Origin: Mesoaciditoga sp964503355
GTDB lineage: Bacteria > Thermotogota > Thermotogae > Mesoaciditogales > Mesoaciditogaceae
Reading direction: 5' to 3'
DNA length: 34,146 nucleotides
Assembly (NCBI GenBank): GCA_964503355.1
Contig: CAZCZS010000011.1
Span: 1-34,146 of the forward strand
The number at the start of each line of letters is the position of its first letter. The stretch's first letter is position 1. Of this stretch, positions 34,130-34,146 are shown piece by piece. Made by a program: the position numbers and the translations under genes. Under the pieces are notes generated by a model, which was not told the DNA's origin, did not search any database, and saw nothing but the letters and a program-made list of their open reading frames with translations.

Positions 34130-34146
34130 TTCAACAGCGCCTCCTT

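Overview
The window looks like the chromosome of a member of the Thermotogota (Thermotogae), probably one of the deeper or less studied lineages. This is inferred from gene content and order. The run fliQ-fliR-flhB-flhA-flhF-flhG-PilZ-cheC-cheD-fliA, the ffh-rpsP-KH-rimM-trmD-SPOUT-rplS run and minC beside three tandem M42 aminopeptidases all recall Thermotoga maritima. CheC and CheD also carry their active-site residues in the same register as the T. maritima proteins. Non-ATG starts behind strong Shine-Dalgarno sequences are common. There is no tRNA, rRNA, CRISPR array, transposase or prophage in the window.

Region 1 (minus strand, 26539 down to 185) is one unbroken co-directional run of 31 genes. 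Most gaps are under 50 bases, many genes overlap by 4 to 26 bases, and I see no terminator inside it. It starts behind a good sigma-A promoter (TTGACT-18-TATACT) before ffh and ends at a perfect palindromic terminator at 152-181. In order of transcription it holds: protein targeting and translation (ffh, rpsP, khpA, rimM, trmD, a SPOUT methyltransferase, rplS, lepB, rbgA); acpP; minC; three M42 aminopeptidases; a dehydroquinate-synthase-like protein that has lost its active-site residues; a SPOR-like membrane protein; a double ComEA-type DNA-binding protein; the flagellar export gate and FlhF/FlhG; a PilZ protein; CheC and CheD; a small membrane protein; sigma-28; a 98-residue orphan; mfd; and a membrane-anchored parvulin-type isomerase.

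Region 2 (plus strand, 26694-29018) is a divergently transcribed lipoprotein built of about eight Ig-like domains. It is followed by a 537-base non-coding stretch carrying a dispersed palindromic repeat. A decayed copy of what seems to be the same repeat family lies at the left edge of the window.

Region 3 (plus strand, 29556-32611) is a two-gene unit: a two-helix potassium channel with RCK domains, then a dCache methyl-accepting chemotaxis protein whose 3' end is broken by ten unknown bases. A bidirectional terminator (32652-32687) separates it from a convergent dihydrolipoamide dehydrogenase (32774-34129).

Most of the window is recognisable housekeeping and motility DNA. The items best worth a second look are the catalytically degenerate DHQS-like protein, the channel-receptor pair, the orphan proteins flanking fliA, the multi-Ig lipoprotein with its adjacent repeat, and the size of the superoperon.
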